DNA of 32,228 nt. It comes from Candidatus Firestoneibacteriota bacterium. Lineage in GTDB: Bacteria; Oederibacteriota; D2-FULL-39-29. The position numbers were made by a program, and so were the translations under genes. Each line of letters opens with the position of its first letter. The first letter of the stretch is position 1. The notes under the pieces were generated by a model, which made no database searches, had not been told where the DNA came from, and was given only the letters and a program-made list of their open reading frames with translations. Of the stretch, positions 31,823 to 32,228 are shown piece after piece. Where the stretch lies: NCBI GenBank assembly GCA_903891415.1, contig CAITEH010000002.1, positions 1 through 32,228 on the forward strand, written 5' to 3'.

Positions 31823-32228
31823 TTAGTTTGTCTGCCCCGCTTTGAATTTTGATTCGCGAAGGATCTTCAACTGCTGGACCGTAAACCCTATCAGGATCGC
31901 TCCCATCATCCAGGCAACTGAGGTAGCATAGCCAAATTTCAAATACACATACGCGTTATAGAATATTTCCAGGCCCATAACATGCGTGGCATTTAAAGGG
32001 CCTCCGCCGGTCATCGCTAAAATTCTTTCCGTGGACTGGAAGCTTCCGACAAAATTTCCGACCAGCATTATTATCAGGATGGGCTTAAGCACCGGAATGG
32101 TCACGTGCCTTATTTTCTGGAATATATTGGCGCCGTCCAGGTCCGCGGCTTCGTACAATTCCTCGGGGATCATTTTCAGGGCCGCGAGATAAAATATGCT
32201 TCCCGCACCGACCGCCGCCCAGACTCCC
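31823..32228 (-). CDS. ABC sugar permease C-terminus, tandem paralogue of the 29388-31790 protein (partial)
   Basis: The frame is open to the right edge, giving the last 134 residues, starting at G-V-W-A-A-V-G-A-G. It includes the EAA loop and the final helices. Against the same part of the downstream copy it differs at only 5 residues (Arg/Lys, Val/Ile, Ala/Ser, Thr/Met, Ile/Met). The two genes end with the same K-A-G-Q-T-N. Whether this copy also carries the binding-protein domain cannot be seen, but the high identity makes it likely. It stops 32 bases before the next start, so the two are co-transcribed. Confidence 0.85.
   Translation of the reverse strand, partial: GVWAAVGAGSIFYLAALKMIPEELYEAADLDGANIFQKIRHVTIPVLKPILIIMLVGNFVGSFQSTERILAMTGGGPLNATHVMGLEIFYNAYVYLKFGYATSVAWMMGAILIGFTVQQLKILRESKFKAGQTN
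31823..32228. repeat. direct repeat, distal unit of the tandem duplication (cut by the edge)
   Basis: Partner of 29388-29793. It probably continues beyond the window, since identity is still high at the last base. Confidence 0.8.

Noticed and set aside
1-32228. Transposon, prophage, tRNA or rRNA
   Set aside because: No transposase, integrase, phage structural protein, cloverleaf or conserved rRNA segment was seen on either strand.

Overview
The window reads as a stretch of a bacterial chromosome that is moderately AT-rich and devoted to carbohydrate and ester catabolism. All 24 genes I can support lie on the minus strand, so transcription runs from the right edge to the left. The mix is secreted lyase, esterase and glycosidase-like proteins with classical signal peptides, several xylose-isomerase-like TIM barrels, a neutral-ceramidase-like protein, HEAT repeats, a GH78 enzyme and CUT1-type sugar transport. 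It resembles PVC-superphylum bacteria (Lentisphaerota/Planctomycetota-like) or a neighbouring candidate phylum known mainly from metagenomes. That placement is inference from gene content only. No rRNA, tRNA, CRISPR array, transposase or phage gene was seen.

Layout, in transcription order from the right. (1) 32228-27448: the tail of one ABC transporter protein and a complete tandem copy of it, each an unusual fusion of a sugar-binding protein with a MalF-like permease; then a secreted CBM9-like protein and a TIM-barrel isomerase. (2) 27305-22336: cytoplasmic esterase, second TIM-barrel isomerase, secreted heparinase II/III-like lyase and a creatininase-family amidohydrolase, tightly packed and bracketed by two copies of a palindromic intergenic repeat. 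(3) 22139-18616: secreted esterase, AllA-like cupin, large secreted esterase. (4) 18486-15181: GH94-like phosphorylase with its own promoter, then a secreted mutarotase-fold protein, closed by a strong terminator. (5) 15066-12292: a three-domain fusion of M28-type peptidase, winged helix and AAC(3)-type acetyltransferase. (6) 12234-10429: strong promoter, secreted jelly-roll-like protein and secreted GH-A-like TIM barrel. (7) 10214-7808: two beta-propeller-like proteins one base apart. (8) 7693-6992: a paralogue of the jelly-roll-like protein, closed by a strong terminator. (9) 6866-3773: alpha/beta hydrolase, TIM-barrel isomerase, MFS transporter. (10) 3616 to the left edge: a good promoter with an overlapping inverted repeat, then ceramidase-like protein, HEAT-repeat protein and a GH78 alpha-L-rhamnosidase cut by the window edge.

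A coherent reading, which is inference, is a polysaccharide utilisation region that has no SusC/SusD pair. Secreted lyase, esterases and CBM proteins would act on an esterified, probably uronate- and rhamnose-containing glycan. Products would enter through the fused ABC importer and the MFS carrier. GH94 phosphorylase, GH78, the TIM-barrel isomerases and cytoplasmic esterases would finish the job. No ABC ATPase, second permease (MalG type) or transcription regulator lies in the window.

The most unusual items are the tandem binding-protein/permease fusions, the peptidase-winged helix-AAC(3) fusion, the paired jelly-roll and propeller paralogues, and the palindromic repeat. Start codons were revised at five places where the Shine-Dalgarno position disagrees with the longest reading frame. 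After these corrections no gene-free stretch exceeds about 215 bases.
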